Source: Ananas comosus
Taxonomy: Eukaryota > Streptophyta > Magnoliopsida > Poales > Bromeliaceae
DNA length: 64,000 nt
Reading direction: 5' to 3'
NCBI RefSeq assembly: GCF_001540865.1
Contig: NC_033627.1
Location: 6,585,307 to 6,649,306 of the forward strand
The notes below the pieces were generated by a model. It did not search any database, had not been told where the DNA came from, and saw only the letters and a program-made list of their open reading frames with translations. Position numbers and translations under genes: made by a program. Of the stretch, positions 22,410 to 33,628 are shown piece by piece. Position 1 is the first letter of the stretch. The number at the start of each line of letters is the position of its first letter.

Positions 22410-23627
22410 TCAACTCAAATCTTCAAAGAGGTGAGTATGACGCTCTCTCATTGCGTCCTCGAGCTCCCAAGTAGCTTCCCGATCATCATGGTTGCTCAAA
22501 CGGACTTTAACATACGGGATCTCACGGTTTCGTAACTTTCTCACTTCTCGAGCAATGATGTACACCGGAAACTCCTCATAAGTCATATCCTCTTGAAGTT
22601 CGGATGGATCATACGAGAGAATATGCTCGGGATCGTGAACGTACTTGCGGAGATTCGATACATGAAATACATTATGAACTCCCGCAAGCTTCGGTGGTAA
22701 TGCAAGCATATATGCCACCGCACCGACCCGCTCCAAAATCTCGAACCGTCCAACATACAGGGGACTTAGCTTCTCACGGATTCCAAAACGTTTCACTCCT
22801 TGCATTGGCGACACCTTCAAAAACACGCGGTCTCCAACCGCAAACTCTATATCTTTTCTACGCTTGTCGGCATAACTCTTTTGCCGAGATTGTGCCGTCG
22901 TAAGTCGTTGGCAGGCAAGGCGAACTTTCTCCTCCGCCTCCCACACCACATATGGGCCAAGAGCAACTCTCTCGCCCACATCGTTCCAATGGATAGGAGA
23001 GCGACACTTCTTTCCATTAAGGGCCTCGAATGGCGCCATCGCGATACTTTCTTGATAACTATTGTTGTACGCGAACTCCGCCATCGGTAAATGATCGCGC
23101 CATCCGCCCTTGTAGTCGAGTACACATAGCCGAAGCATATCCTCAAGAATTTATATTGTTCTCTCAAATTGACCATCACTTTGAGGATGAAATACCGTAC
23201 TAAAGTCGAGCCGTGTGCCCAAAGCGTCTTGTAAGCTCTTTCAAAAGTGAGATGTGAACCCAGGGTCTCGATCCAATATAATAAACACTGGAACCCCATG
23301 TAGTCTCACAACCTCGTCGAGATACACTTGAGCCAATTTGTCTCCGGACCACGTGGTATGAATCGGCAAGAAATGAGCCGACTTCGTCAACCGATCCACA
23401 ATTATCCAAATTGCATCGTGTCCACCTTGAGATCTAGACAAACCGGTCACGAAATCCACCGTGATATCTTCCCATTTCCAAACGGGTATAGATAAACTTT
23501 GCAACTTTTTCGCCGAAAATCGGCACTCCACTTTCACTTGTTGGCACATAAGACATTGCGCCACGAACTCCTCAATGTTTCTTTTCATGCTCGGCCACCA
23601 ATAATGCACTTTTAAGTCTTGGTACAT
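22410..23627 (-). pseudogene. Chromovirus integrase and chromodomain-like tail
   Basis: The zinc-finger part (CLMCQQVK) at the start is followed by the catalytic core: first Asp in TVDFVTGL, second in ILDRDPGF, and the Glu in SDGQFER. The [10 protein letters not shown] and AMAPFEALNGKKCRSP segments and the GPY/F-like region (PLYVGRFEILERVG) follow. The last ~55 residues (REVRKLRNREIPYVKVRL, EATWELED) are chromodomain-like, typical of Del/Tekay chromoviruses. In-frame stops near 23240 and 23140 inactivate it. It would insert the cDNA, with the tail targeting chromatin. Confidence 0.85.
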
Positions 23628-23672
23628 CTTAGTGCCGCCCGAGTGTATGCTATAAGGAGATTGATGCGCTTC

Positions 23673-24413
23673 TTACATAATCGCCTTTCGGATACCCTCG
23701 TTTTTAGGCATACACCAACGATTTCTGAATCGAAGTGCGCCGTCGGTCCCAATGCCAAAATCATCGGCACTACCATTTTCAACTTCACCACGCACTTTTT
23801 GGAGATATTCATTGGAAGCTTGTAGCTCTTTTATCCTCTCCAATAAGATCGGTTGCACAACCAAAACGGCAAGAGTAGCCGGCACTCCCAAAGCTACTAC
23901 TTCAAGACCAAGCCGTTGCATCTCTTTTTGCAATAACGGTTGGGGTGTAATTGCCGAAGCCAAATTTTTTTCCGATTTTCTACTAAGTGCATCAGCCACG
24001 ACATTTGCTTTTCCGGGGTGGCATAGAATAGTGACATCATAGTCCTTTAGCAACTCTAACCACCGCCGTTGTCGCATATTCAATTCTTTTTGGGTGAACA
24101 AGTATTTAAGACTCTTATGATCCGTGTAGATCTCACAATGCTCACCGTACAAATAATGCCTCCACAATTTTAGCGCGAATATCACCGCAGCTAGCTCAAG
24201 ATCATGAATCGGGTAGTTCTTTTCATAGCCCATCAATTGGCGCGAAGTATATCCGATGACTCGCCCATTTTGCATCAAGACATACCCGAGTCCGATATAT
24301 GAAGCATCACTGTACACAACAAAGCTCTCCCCCGGCGTCGATAGAGCAAGCACCGGGGTCGATGTCAACCTTTCTTCAACTCCTCGAAGCTCCGATCGCA
24401 ATCGTCGCTCCAA
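23673..24413 (-). pseudogene. Chromovirus RNase H and connection region
   Basis: Contains [18 protein letters not shown] (first catalytic Asp), [20 protein letters not shown] (catalytic Glu) and [13 protein letters not shown], then ADALSRK. These are the Ty3/gypsy RNase H landmarks. Two small frameshifts separate it from RT near 24415-24470. The enzyme would remove the RNA strand during reverse transcription. This copy is frame-disrupted. Confidence 0.85.
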
Positions 24414-24471
24414 ACATACTTCACTTCTTTGTGTGTAAGGCGTGTTAGCGAGTAGTTATTTTGGCAAACCC

Positions 24472-25250
24472 CTACATGAACCGCCGGTAGTAGCCCGTTA
24501 GTCCAAGAAAACTGCGGACCTTCGCAACACTCGTCGGGCGAGGCCAATCTTTAATTGCCTCAACTTTCTTTGGATCTACCGAGACTCCATCGCCCGATAT
24601 CACATGGCCTAAGAAAGTGACCTCCGAAAGCCAAAAGTCACATTTCTTCAACTTGGCATATAGCTTCTCGTTTCGGAGTATTTGCAGCACTGTTCTCAAA
24701 TGCTCCTAGTGCTCCTCTTCACTCCGCGAATAGACCAACATGTCATCAATGAATACCACGACGCACCGGTCCAACAATGGTCGAAAGACTCGATTCATCA
24801 AGTCCATAAATGCTGCCGGGGCATTTGTAAGCCCAAACGGCATTACCATGAACTCGTAGTGGCCATACCGCGTACGATACGCCGTGTTGTGCACATCCTT
24901 CGGCCTGATTTTCAACTGATGATACCATAATTGGAGATCAATTTTCGAATACACCTGCAACCCTTGCAACTGATTGAATAAATCATAAATCCTTGGCAAC
25001 GGGTATTTGTTCTTGATTGTCATTTTGTTCAACTGGTGATAATCCACGCAGAGTCGAAGTGTGCCATCCTTTTTCTTTACAAATAGCACCGGAGCTCCCC
25101 ACGGTGACACGCTCGGCCTCACAAAGCCTTTATCGAGCAAGTCTTGCAATTAAGCTTTTAACTCTACTAGCTCCGCCGGTGCCATTCTATACAGAGCCTT
25201 CGAAACTGGGGCCGTCCCGGGAACCAAATCAATGACGAACTCGATCTCCC
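24472..25250 (-). pseudogene. Chromovirus reverse transcriptase
   Basis: Contains [52 protein letters not shown] and the catalytic FIDDMLVYS motif, then [17 protein letters not shown] and [11 protein letters not shown]. All key RT motifs are visible. A CAA-to-TAA-type stop at 25147-25149 and a stop before 24699 break an otherwise continuous frame, so decay is mainly by point mutation. Confidence 0.88.
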
Positions 25251-25758
25251 GGTCCGGTGGCAATCCCGGTAACTCCGCCAGAAACACATCCGGAAATTCA
25301 CACGCTACCCGAATACTTCCAAGCTCCGGATGCTCCCTTTGAGCCTCTACCATTGTCGCCAAATAGGCCACACATCCGCCTTTCATTTTCCTCGCCCTCG
25401 CCGCCGTTACGGTCGCCGCGAAGTGCGAGCTTTTACATACGCGGTATACTAACTCTTCTTGATTAGGCTCACGAAATGTCATCACCTTGCTTTCACAATC
25501 AATAACCGCATAGTACTTGGAGAGCCAATCGACCCCCAAGATTACATCGAAACCCCACATTTGCTTGAGCACTAGTAAATCTGCCAGCATAATCCAATCA
25601 CCTATTTGAACTGGACAAGCCAAGCACTCCTCATGAACCTTAAATGAATGCTCTAGTGCACTGACCCACCAATAATCCGGGTTATGCAATACTTCCATGC
25701 CTTGAGTTTTAGCAAATGATGTACCAATGAATGAATGAGATGCACCTGTATCGAACAA
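25251..25758 (-). pseudogene. Chromovirus aspartic protease
   Basis: The retropepsin motif LFDTGASHSFI is near 25758, with GFDVILGVDWLSKY further on, the usual flap and core region of Ty3/gypsy proteases. A TGA at 25762-25764 separates it from gag in the same frame. It would process the gag-pol polyprotein. Confidence 0.85.
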
Positions 25759-25761
25759 TGC

Positions 25762-27120
25762 TCAAGCTCTAGTGCCATTAATCGAAATAATACCTGCCAC
25801 GACATCATCTGGTACGGCAGGCTGCTCCTCCACCTGAGTGGCAAAAATTCGTCCACTCGATGCTCTACATCCCTCCGGCCGACGCGGTGAAGATGCGCAT
25901 CCAGCCGACATAGCCGGTGGTAACCCCACAAGCTGTCTCGGGGACGAAGGAACCGATGCCGTCGTCGGCACAGACGACGCCCATCCCGGGCATTCCCGAA
26001 TAAGATGTCCTAGTTGTCCGCACTTGAAGCACTTTTCCTCACGCTGCGGGCAAGTCGACGGTCGATGCTCACCGCCGCAAATGACACATCGGGAAGGCTT
26101 CCAATTCCTTGTTTGCTGTCGGGGATACCGAGGGGGTTTCTTTGCATTCGGCCGGCCCCCGGCACCACCCGCCGTCCGCTTCTTGCCTTTATCCCTTTCC
26201 TTGTCCATCGACTCACGCTCTCCATGAGCATAGGCGCTATCGTGCTCCGCCCATAATGCTCGATCTAAGACCTCCGCAAAGGTCGTAAGCTTGAGAATTT
26301 GCACCTTCTCGTAGATCCTCGGCTGGAGTCCTCGCAAGAACCAATCAGCCCGGTCCCGATCATCACGAACAGCATCCGGGACACAATCAATAATGTGGGA
26401 GAACTCCCGCTCATACTCTCCCACGGTCCGATCACCTTGCCTCAACTTGCGAAATTTATCTTGCAACTTCTACTTCTCGGTGTCGGGGAAGTAGTTCGCA
26501 AACATTAGTCTTCATAACTCCTCCCAAAGCATAGGCGGAAGGTTGGAAGACCGATCCCGCTTCACACGCTTCCACCGCACTTTCGTCGTCTTCTTCAAAC
26601 AGTGAGTGGCGAGGTACACCTTGTCCTTCTCCAAGGTGTAAGTATCCTCGAAGAGCGTCTCAATAGAGTCGATCCACAACTTTACCATCCACGGCTCCAC
26701 TTTCTCCCCGTCAAAGATAGGTGGGTTGAACTTCTTAAACATGACAAGAGCTGCCAACGGATGCTCCCGCTCTGCCTATACCGCCGCACTATCGGGATTT
26801 GAGGATCCCGATCCAGCTGCTATCGCCGTGACTGGAATAGCCGCTGCGGCAACTCCCTCACCCACAGTCGGCACCACAGCAGGGGGCGCGGGTTGCTCAT
26901 CGCCCACATGAGACGCCACCGCCTGCCGTCACTCTAAGGCCACTTGAAGCCTTTGAATTTGCTCCCCTTGTCGTTGCACGGACTCCGCTTGTTGCCGCAC
27001 TACTCCTATAAGTGCGGACATTTGCTCCCGAAGCTCCCCGTCGCCACTTGCTCGAGATTGCTCGAGTGCTGCATTCGGCCCCTCGGGCATAGACCTTGTT
27101 CGGGGTCGACCAAGAAGCAT
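25762..27120 (-). pseudogene. Chromovirus gag with zinc knuckles
   Basis: The frame opens with an ATG at 27120 (MLLGRPRTRSMPEG) and has a Gln/Arg-rich coiled segment (VVRQQAESVQRQGEQIQRLQ). It then has the retrotransposon gag core (FKKFNPPIFDGEKVEPWM and GDRTVGEYEREFSHIIDCVP) and ends with CVICGGEHRPSTC and CFKCGQLGHLIREC knuckles. Four in-frame stops (near 26929, 26780, 26512 and 26470) interrupt one continuous frame. It would form the capsid and bind RNA. Confidence 0.85.
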
Positions 27121-27554
27121 TGCTTCCTGAAATGAAGCAATTCACATTAGCTACACAACCACATTACTGAATCAAACCCAATCCGGCGAAAGCACACAAG
27201 TGTATTTATTTTCATTCCAATGCATTATGTCGTCGACCGCCGATCACAACACAAGGAATCGAGAACAAATTGTTAGGTCCTATGTGTTGGCAAGTTTCGT
27301 GGGTCGAGTCGGAGTCTTGAAGAAGTTCAGAGCGCAGTATTGAAGATCGAAGAATCCAAGACTTCGAAGAATCGGAAAGGACGCAAAACACGTAAAACAT
27401 GAATCACGATGCTTGGGTAAGCTTTAAATCATGTTTATGGTGATTCATACTTAATTATAGATTTTAGAATCATGTTTTCAAGTTGTAATTGATTAGAAAG
27501 TTTCTAAGAGCTTGTAAAACCCGAAACAATGCATTTTCAGCAAAAATTGCATTG

Positions 27555-27828
27555 TTGTACCGGTACAAGGGTTTTCTGTCCAGGGTACAGCCATCAACGT
27601 TGCGCAGAAAGTTTGATGGTTGTTCCGGTACAAGGGTTTTCTGTCCAGGGTACAGCCATCAACGTTTGCGCAGAGAAGTTTGATGGTTATTCCGGTACAA
27701 CCTTCACGTTGTACCGGTACAAGCCTTGTTCCGGAACAAAAGGCAGTCTGTCCAGGGTACAAAAGCTTCGCAGAAAAATCTTCCGTCATGGTGTACCCTG
27801 AACAGCTTTCCTTGTTCCGGTACAAGGT
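27555..27828. repeat. Tandem block with TGTACCGGTACA palindromes
   Basis: An ~80-bp unit beginning ttgtaccggtacaagggttt and containing gtccagggtacagccatcaa is repeated about two and a half times. It continues into further ttgtaccggtacaag and ttccggtacaag variants. It sits 285-560 bp into the solo LTR, about 55 bp before its TATA box. Confidence 0.85.
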
Positions 27829-27880
27829 GCTGATTTTGGAAAGAAACTTTCTAATCCTACTCCGTTTTGATTCTAAAGTC

Positions 27881-27888
27881 TATAAATA
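27881..27888 (+). promoter_or_regulatory. TATA box of the solo copia-like LTR
   Basis: TATAAATA lies 55 bp after the palindromic block, the same arrangement as in the gypsy LTRs. Confidence 0.5.
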
Positions 27889-28730
27889 AGCTATAGGGGT
27901 TCTCTAACTGATTAAGCATCATAAGAATACATGTTTGAGAAACCCTAGAGGCTCGGATTTCATTCTAAACCTATTTTCTACAAATTAGCCTCTTTAGATC
28001 AAATCGAGATATCGTTTCGCATTCTCTATATGTCGATTTGATCTCCGCTTCGCTTGGAGTTCTATTCCCTGGTTTTCTACGATACTCCAAAGCGAAGGAT
28101 CACCATATTCATGATATTCTTCATGGTGGCGTCGTGGATTCGGCGTATTTGACGGCGGTTCGTGGATTCGGATCGTGGGCTCGTGGATTCGAGTGGCGTC
28201 GTGGATTCGGCGTGATTGAAGCTTCGTGGATTCGAAGTGGAGGCGTTCGTGGATTCGGACGTGAGGGCGTGGACAATCCGGAGGGTGGCGCGAAGATTCA
28301 TAGGAGGTTAAGAGAGGTAGAGTCCGTGGAGTCGGTAATCACCTTGTAATCTTTTCTCTTAGTGAATTATTTTTTCGCATGTTGGTCCCGTGGGTTTTTC
28401 TCCAAGTTGGAGTTTTCCCACGTAAATCTCGGTGTGCATTTTATTTTCCGCATTTATTTTTATTGCATCGAGATTTATTTTTTTTTGGCCGTTACACCTA
28501 TTCACCCCCCCCTCTAGGTGATAGATACAATCTAGATAGATCTTTGGGCTCCTCAAAACTTTCACAAATAACAACTTGGATTAGCCCCTAACCACATTAG
28601 AGACTGACTAATATTAACCCAATCACAAAGCTTTCGCTATACTTTGATTCCACGTCATTCACGTTTCCTAGATTCTTAAGATTTTCCATTTCTAAGGGTC
28701 TCTAGGTCCCTCCTATACTTTCACTTTTAG

Positions 28731-28742
28731 TCTCTGATACCA
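28731..28742 (-). promoter_or_regulatory. Primer-binding site of the chromovirus
   Basis: Minus-strand TGGTATCAGAGA matches the tRNA-iMet primer consensus (last base differs) and lies 7 bp from the 5' LTR end at 28750. Confidence 0.8.
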
Positions 28743-28749
28743 TTATATC

Positions 28750-31275
28750 TGTCACACCCCGGGACCGATCCTATTTGTCCGATTCGGGCACGTAGAACAA
28801 ACGCCGAACGACCATCACCTCTCCTATCCGCCCAAAGCTCAACAACAAGTACAAATCAAGTTGAGAAATTTGCACATGCGGAAGCATACATAATTGATTT
28901 GCACGAGGGCAAGCAATAGCCAAAGTGAAAGTACTAAGCTAAACATTCATACAAGTAATATGATTATCATTTAACCACATACATGCATTCAACATTTGTA
29001 TTCTTTTACATCTTTTGCATCATTTCTTTTTACATCACATATTCCCAAAATAGAACTCTTTACATTCTTTCATTTAAACATCTATAATCATCAAATACAA
29101 AAGATGATATATGAAGGATATGCAACTACACAAAATATAACCAGAACGGGTGGTCACTGTCTATGGCGCGATACCTTTACCGCAATCGTTGGCCAGCTCA
29201 CTTAGTCCCGGCTCTGTGGAAAAAAGGGGGTGAGAACTACAACAAAGTTCCCAGTGGGTTCGGCTGCCGACCTCGCCGACTTTCTCACTAGGTCTAAATC
29301 AGGCATAATAGAAGAATAGATAGATAGTAACCAACTAAACAAATGCAGCTAATATACCTGAACAATATAATCAATGCTATGCTCAAATAGAATGCTTATG
29401 ATGAATGCAAGATCGTATTTTCATTATCCAATCTCTTGCCTAACCCGTGGGTTTGCCTACAGCTCACCAACTCATAATCCAAGTCATCGGGGAGACTACT
29501 ACGACACGATGGGACCGTCCTCTGGGGAACAGCACCAACACAGTGATGACAACTGCGGAGGTCATCGCTTGAGAGGGAGCTACCACCCTCAAGCCAGGAC
29601 TTATAGGCGAGTATGATCCAATCCTTAACTATAAAGAATGCCAAGTTCAATCCAATCCTTAACTATAAGGATGCAATGCTCATATAACCCTTAACTATAG
29701 GATTGTTATGTCATAATATCATCTATGTCATTGCATTCTTTAACATTCACTAGTGTCATTTACACTACATATTCTTTTTACCCATTCTCTTGCCACACTT
29801 GTACACTAGCATTCAAACTCATTAATGCCACTCTCTATATTTATGTCATAATATCATTTATTTTCAGTGTCACTAAGTCCTTTGCATTTTCTAGGTTCTT
29901 GTCATCATTCATGCATACATAGGGTTTTACAAGCTCTCATTCTTTTACTATCTTTTCATATGCATTTGTACTCACAACATGCAATAACATATAGCCACAT
30001 GCTCTCATTTCACCCTACAATGCATAATGATCATATATAACCTATACTCAAGAAATGACACTTTAGACATAAAAGGAAATTAATCTATTTTGGAAAGCAC
30101 CACCCACCTTGTATGGTTGTAAAGGTGCTACGGTTCAATTCTTGTGACTTTTAGCCGCCTATTTCTTCGCCTGCAGCAAAATGAAGCCAAATTAGGCTTT
30201 TTGCTTATACCTTTACGTAGACTCGTCGGATCGGCGAACCGAGTCCATAAACGAGTTAGAAATATCTCCAATTTGATTTCTACAAGGTCAATTTGCCTTT
30301 AAACCAACCTAGGGCCAAAGTCCAATTTTGGTGCCCTAACAATGACATTTGCCGAATACCTTGGTTTGATCTCTAAAACAAGCAAAAGCAAGCTTAATCA
30401 ACATCTAGAAGCTCATTTAGAACCATTTAAACCATTCTTAGGGCCTCTAAACCAAACCCTAAAAATCCACCATGAGAGCACTATGAAGAAATATGAATTT
30501 TCTTGTGTTTTTATGGTCTCTACAAGGTTTCCACTCTTGTAAGAATATCAAAACAAAAGATTTATGGCATAAAACCAAGCCCTAACCTAGTTCTTATAAG
30601 AAATCTTACCTTAGCCCACTAGCTCTCCAAGGTCCACCTTGTAGGAAAGTCCCCAATCCTTCAAAAGCTCCAAAATCTCCTCCAATCTTCTCTAATCTCC
30701 ACCAAAACCACCGTAGGAAAGAGTTCCTAGAGAGAGAGGGAGAGAAATGAAAGAGAAGGGCTCCTTTGGCTGTGAACAAGAGAGGAGGGGTGTTGGCTGC
30801 TACAATTACAAATAAACCCTCCAAATATTCATATTGGCAGCAGATCAAATTCTGCTGCGAAGGACACTTGGTACTGGTACTAGATATTTTGTCACCGGTT
30901 ACACAATTGCGCAGAGGCTAACCCGAGAGCTGCTTCTCTCGGTCAGCAGTCTGGTACCGGTACTATTTGGATTTGTCACCGGTTTAACAGCTTTGACAGA
31001 GGCTAACCTGAGAGCTGCTGCTCCCGGTCAGCCGACTGGAACCGGTACACCCCTGGTGTTAAACCGGTTACAAAGCTCCAGAATTTCAGTTTTGTATTGT
31101 TTCGATTCTATTTCGCGCCGAGTAATGCTAAACTCTTCTAACTCACTTGAAATTCAACTTTAACCCTTCCAACCTTGCTGGAATGTTAAATGGATTTCGT
31201 CCAACTTCTTCTTTCGCACACTTTAATCAATTCGGCTAAAATTCGATATTCTCTACCGAGTTTTGGTATATTACA
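28750..31275 (-). repeat. 5' LTR (F2) of the chromovirus
   Basis: A 2526-bp LTR, TGTCACACCCC...TATTACA on the plus strand. It matches the interrupted 3' LTR along its length at an estimated 85-90 percent by eye. It carries ACCGGT motifs at 30868-31080 and hairpin 1 at 30837-30858. Confidence 0.9.
30868..31080. repeat. GGTACCGGTAC / ACCGGTT cluster (F2 5' LTR)
   Basis: The same motif series as at 21942-22140, in the same order and at the same offset (about 200-400 bp from the LTR 5' end). Confidence 0.8.
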
Positions 31276-31358
31276 AGGCTAGCAAGATGAGTCTCACATC
31301 ACCTGGTACTTGTAAGTATGAGCTTGATGCGGACGTCAGGACTTAAAGAATGGGGGAT

Positions 31359-31524
31359 TGTAAGACCCCAGGTAGTCCTATATATATGATATAATAGAGC
31401 TAAACCCTTAACCCGGCTTAAACATTTTGGGTAATGGTTAGGCCCAAGAGGTTAAGAGAGTTAAGCGTGCTAGGACGGGAGTAGTCCTAAGATGGATGAC
31501 CCGCTGGGAAGCTGGAGCGTCACA
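31359..31524 (+). repeat. 3' LTR of the Cassandra-like TRIM with 5S-like sequence
   Basis: Starts TGTAAGACCCC after the polypurine tract and ends GCGTCACA. The 5S-like part reads gttaagcgtgctaggacggg and ctaagatggatgacc, then gctgggaag. It is slightly closer to plant 5S rRNA (gttaagcgtgctTGGgcg) than the left copy. Confidence 0.8.
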
Positions 31525-31998
31525 TAAAGAGATAGTTTTTCGCTTTGTCCACTACTAAAGTATAAGATCTTTGTAAACTTGCTCGGTTATTCATGCATTT
31601 AATATCAGTTTAATAAAATTGCAAGTTTTATAAAGATGATCACAAATTGTTAATTTTATAGGATTGTTACTTATGTTTTATTAAAGATAATTTGTTTTTA
31701 GAATGTATGATTTGCTTACTTTCTTCACTTGATTAATTTTATATATTTTTCGTTGATAGAACTATTAAATTTGTTCTAATGTTTGTCTTTTTCTCTTGTA
31801 GGTAGTTAGTAGCAGTTTTGGGCAAATAACATTGGTAGCAGATGAAGTGCAAGCTATGAAGTTATGATACTTTTTTGGCTTCCTTTTGAAAATATGATGA
31901 ACTGCTAATTTTATTGTAACTTTTGGTAAATGTATATATGCTACATATGTTGGTGACCTTCACACATATAGTGTATGGATAATTCAGAACTATATTTA
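31525..31998. other. Probable CACTA 3' region, no gene
   Basis: AT-rich continuation of the sequence interrupted by the TRIM. No coding block is recognised apart from a short exon-like stretch (gtagttagtagcagttttgg) after an ag acceptor near 31800. A Tourist-like MITE follows. Confidence 0.35.
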
Positions 31999-32578
31999 GG
32001 GCGTGTTTGGTTCAATGATGGAATTGGAATGGATAATGGAATGAGAATGAATTGGAATGGTAATTGGAATGACCCACTCCGCCAAGACGTTTGGTTTATT
32101 TGTAGATTGAGAATTGAAATGAGTTATTCACATTTCATTGTTTGGTTCGTATAAACTAAAAAAATTATAGGATACTATAATACTAATTTTACTCTCGAAT
32201 ATAAATTTATATTATTTAAAATCTATGAAAAATATAATACTATTCTCTAATAAGTTTTCCAAAAAAAATATCAAATTCATTTTTAAAAACTTTTATTGAT
32301 GTGGGTTAGGGATAGGGTTTTTTTTTTTTTTTTGATGAGAAAGGGGTGAAGAAAAGAAGGGTGAGATGGTCACATCGGCTTCGAAAACTTAGTGGGCTTC
32401 CGGAATGATATCTCAATCCGGACTAGAAGACCGGAATCAAGTTGAAGGCTAATGAGTCATTCCCATTCCAGTCCGAAATAGGAATCCCAAACCGATTCAT
32501 GCGAACCAAACAAAATTAACCGGATTTGATCAAACCGATTCCCATTCCATACCTAAAATGGATGAACCAAACAAGCCC
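31999..32578. mobile_element. Tourist-like MITE (PIF/Harbinger type)
   Basis: The 580-bp element starts GGGCGTGTTTGGTTCA and ends TGAACCAAACAAGCCC, giving 15 of 16 terminal bases inverted. It is flanked by TTA on both sides (31996-31998 and 32579-32581). The gtttggttc terminus and TTA duplication define Tourist-type MITEs. No open frame is expected. Confidence 0.88.
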
Positions 32579-32581
32579 TTA

Positions 32582-33136
32582 ATTTGTGAATGCTATTATT
32601 ATATTATTAATAAAATACTATTATAATTTGAAAATGATTCTTTTGTTGAAACTTTGGTTTTGTATATATTTGTGAATGTAAAAGAAGATTATGTGGAATT
32701 TAAATAAATAGAATCATAAAATCATGAAATAATTTTGTTTTTAGGGACAGGAGAATTGGTCGTTATAATATCGTTTTAAAATTAATTATTAAATGAGATA
32801 TTTTTGTTAGCGATGAAAAAGTTGGTCGCTATTGCATTCTAGTTGTTGGTAAAATTGTATTGCTAAATCTCAACTGCGTCGGTAAGATTAGTCATTACTT
32901 TATAATATTTTGGTCATTAATACTATTCATTAACGACGGGAAGGTTCCCAAAGGTTTCCATCGGCTTTTGTTATTAACAGCTGTTATATTGATTAGGTCA
33001 TTAATGCTTTTAACGAAGGAAGCAATAACTACGGTTGACGACGGTTTTCTTGACCATCGTTTTTGTGTTTTAACAACCGGAAATAAATCTATAACGACTG
33101 TTTTTTCCTTCTTTATATATAATATTTCCTGTAGTA
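32582..33136. other. CACTA-like terminal region with subterminal repeats
   Basis: Repeats of the type gaattggtcgttat, gaaaaagttggtcgctat, aacgacgggaa and gacgacggttttcttg lead to a terminus TTTCCTGTAGTA. That resembles a CACTA 3' end (TGTAGTG) with its last base changed. It may be the right end of the element whose transposase lies at 15020-16005. No matching 3-bp duplication was found. Confidence 0.4.
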
Positions 33137-33628
33137 ATTGTTGCCGTTCAAAATTCGTTTAAGAAAAAGTTTGCTAAAAGTTTTAAAAAAATTTCCAACA
33201 ATTTTCTCGGGAAATGATCAAGCCTGGGAGCCCGATTACCTGTCTCTAGGATTCTCCTCCACGGTGACGGAAGTAGTAAGGCTGTTAAAGGCAGGATTAG
33301 GCAGATTAAGGTTGTTATCCTTGTTATGGATTAATTGGTTTGTGATAGGTACGTGGATTGGTGTTGGGTGTGGTATAAGATCGGAAGTTGTTGGGATATG
33401 ATTGATGTGTGGGTTGTGGTAAAGAGGTTCAAGGTCGATGTAAGGGAGCTGCGATGAAATTCGGAGCCCATGATACTCATGAAGAAGTTTCGTAGAATTA
33501 GTTTCAGCAATTTTATTGTGATTTCTTGTTCCTTGTCCATTTTCCTCTAGCGTTGTTGTACAATTTTCCCACCGCCTTCCGGAGAGTTGAAACTTAAGTC
33601 AAAGAGTTTTAAAAACTTCTATAATTTT
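33137..33628. other. Unassigned non-coding stretch
   Basis: Moderate-GC sequence with a 261-bp frame at 33138-33401 lacking any recognisable domain. I see no gene that I can support. Confidence 0.3.

Larger units (their letters stand above)
27271..28564 (+). mobile_element. Solo copia-like LTR in the chromovirus leader
   Basis: Starts TGTTAGGTCC and ends AACTTTCA, flanked by CAAAT (27266-27270 and 28565-28569). It lies between the gag start and the 5' LTR. Near its right end it has cacctattcaccccccc followed by tctaggtg, a block I associate with some Ty1/copia LTRs. ACCGGTAC palindromes at 27555-27828 precede a TATAAATA at 27881. It has no coding domain, and the copia label is less sure than the insertion footprint. 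Confidence 0.6.
16458..31275 (-). mobile_element. Ty3/gypsy chromovirus, full length, with nested insertions
   Basis: On the minus strand the 5' LTR (F2) is 28750-31275, the primer site 28731-28742, gag-pol 27120-22410, the polypurine tract about 22345-22360 and the 3' LTR 16458-22344. It is flanked by AGGCT (16453-16457 and 31276-31280). Pol order is protease, RT, RNase H, integrase and a chromodomain-like tail, which fits the Del/Tekay type. Two solo LTRs lie within. Subtracting them leaves about 10.2 kb. The LTRs have clearly diverged and pol carries scattered stops, so it is an old, inactive copy. Confidence 0.9.
16152..31524 (+). mobile_element. Cassandra-like TRIM split by a chromovirus
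   Basis: The left half (16152-16457) is the 5' LTR, primer site and internal sequence. The right half (31276-31524) is internal sequence, polypurine tract (aaagaatggggga) and 3' LTR. The outer duplication is TAGAG/TAAAG (16147-16151 and 31525-31529, one mismatch). The split is marked by AGGCT on both sides of the inserted chromovirus. Without insertions it would be about 550 bp, a normal TRIM size, with no coding capacity. Confidence 0.8.

Noticed and set aside
7661..33136. A single 25-kb CACTA element
   Set aside because: The left end carries a minus-strand transposase tail while the central transposase is on the plus strand. The 3-bp flanks (aac and att) do not match.
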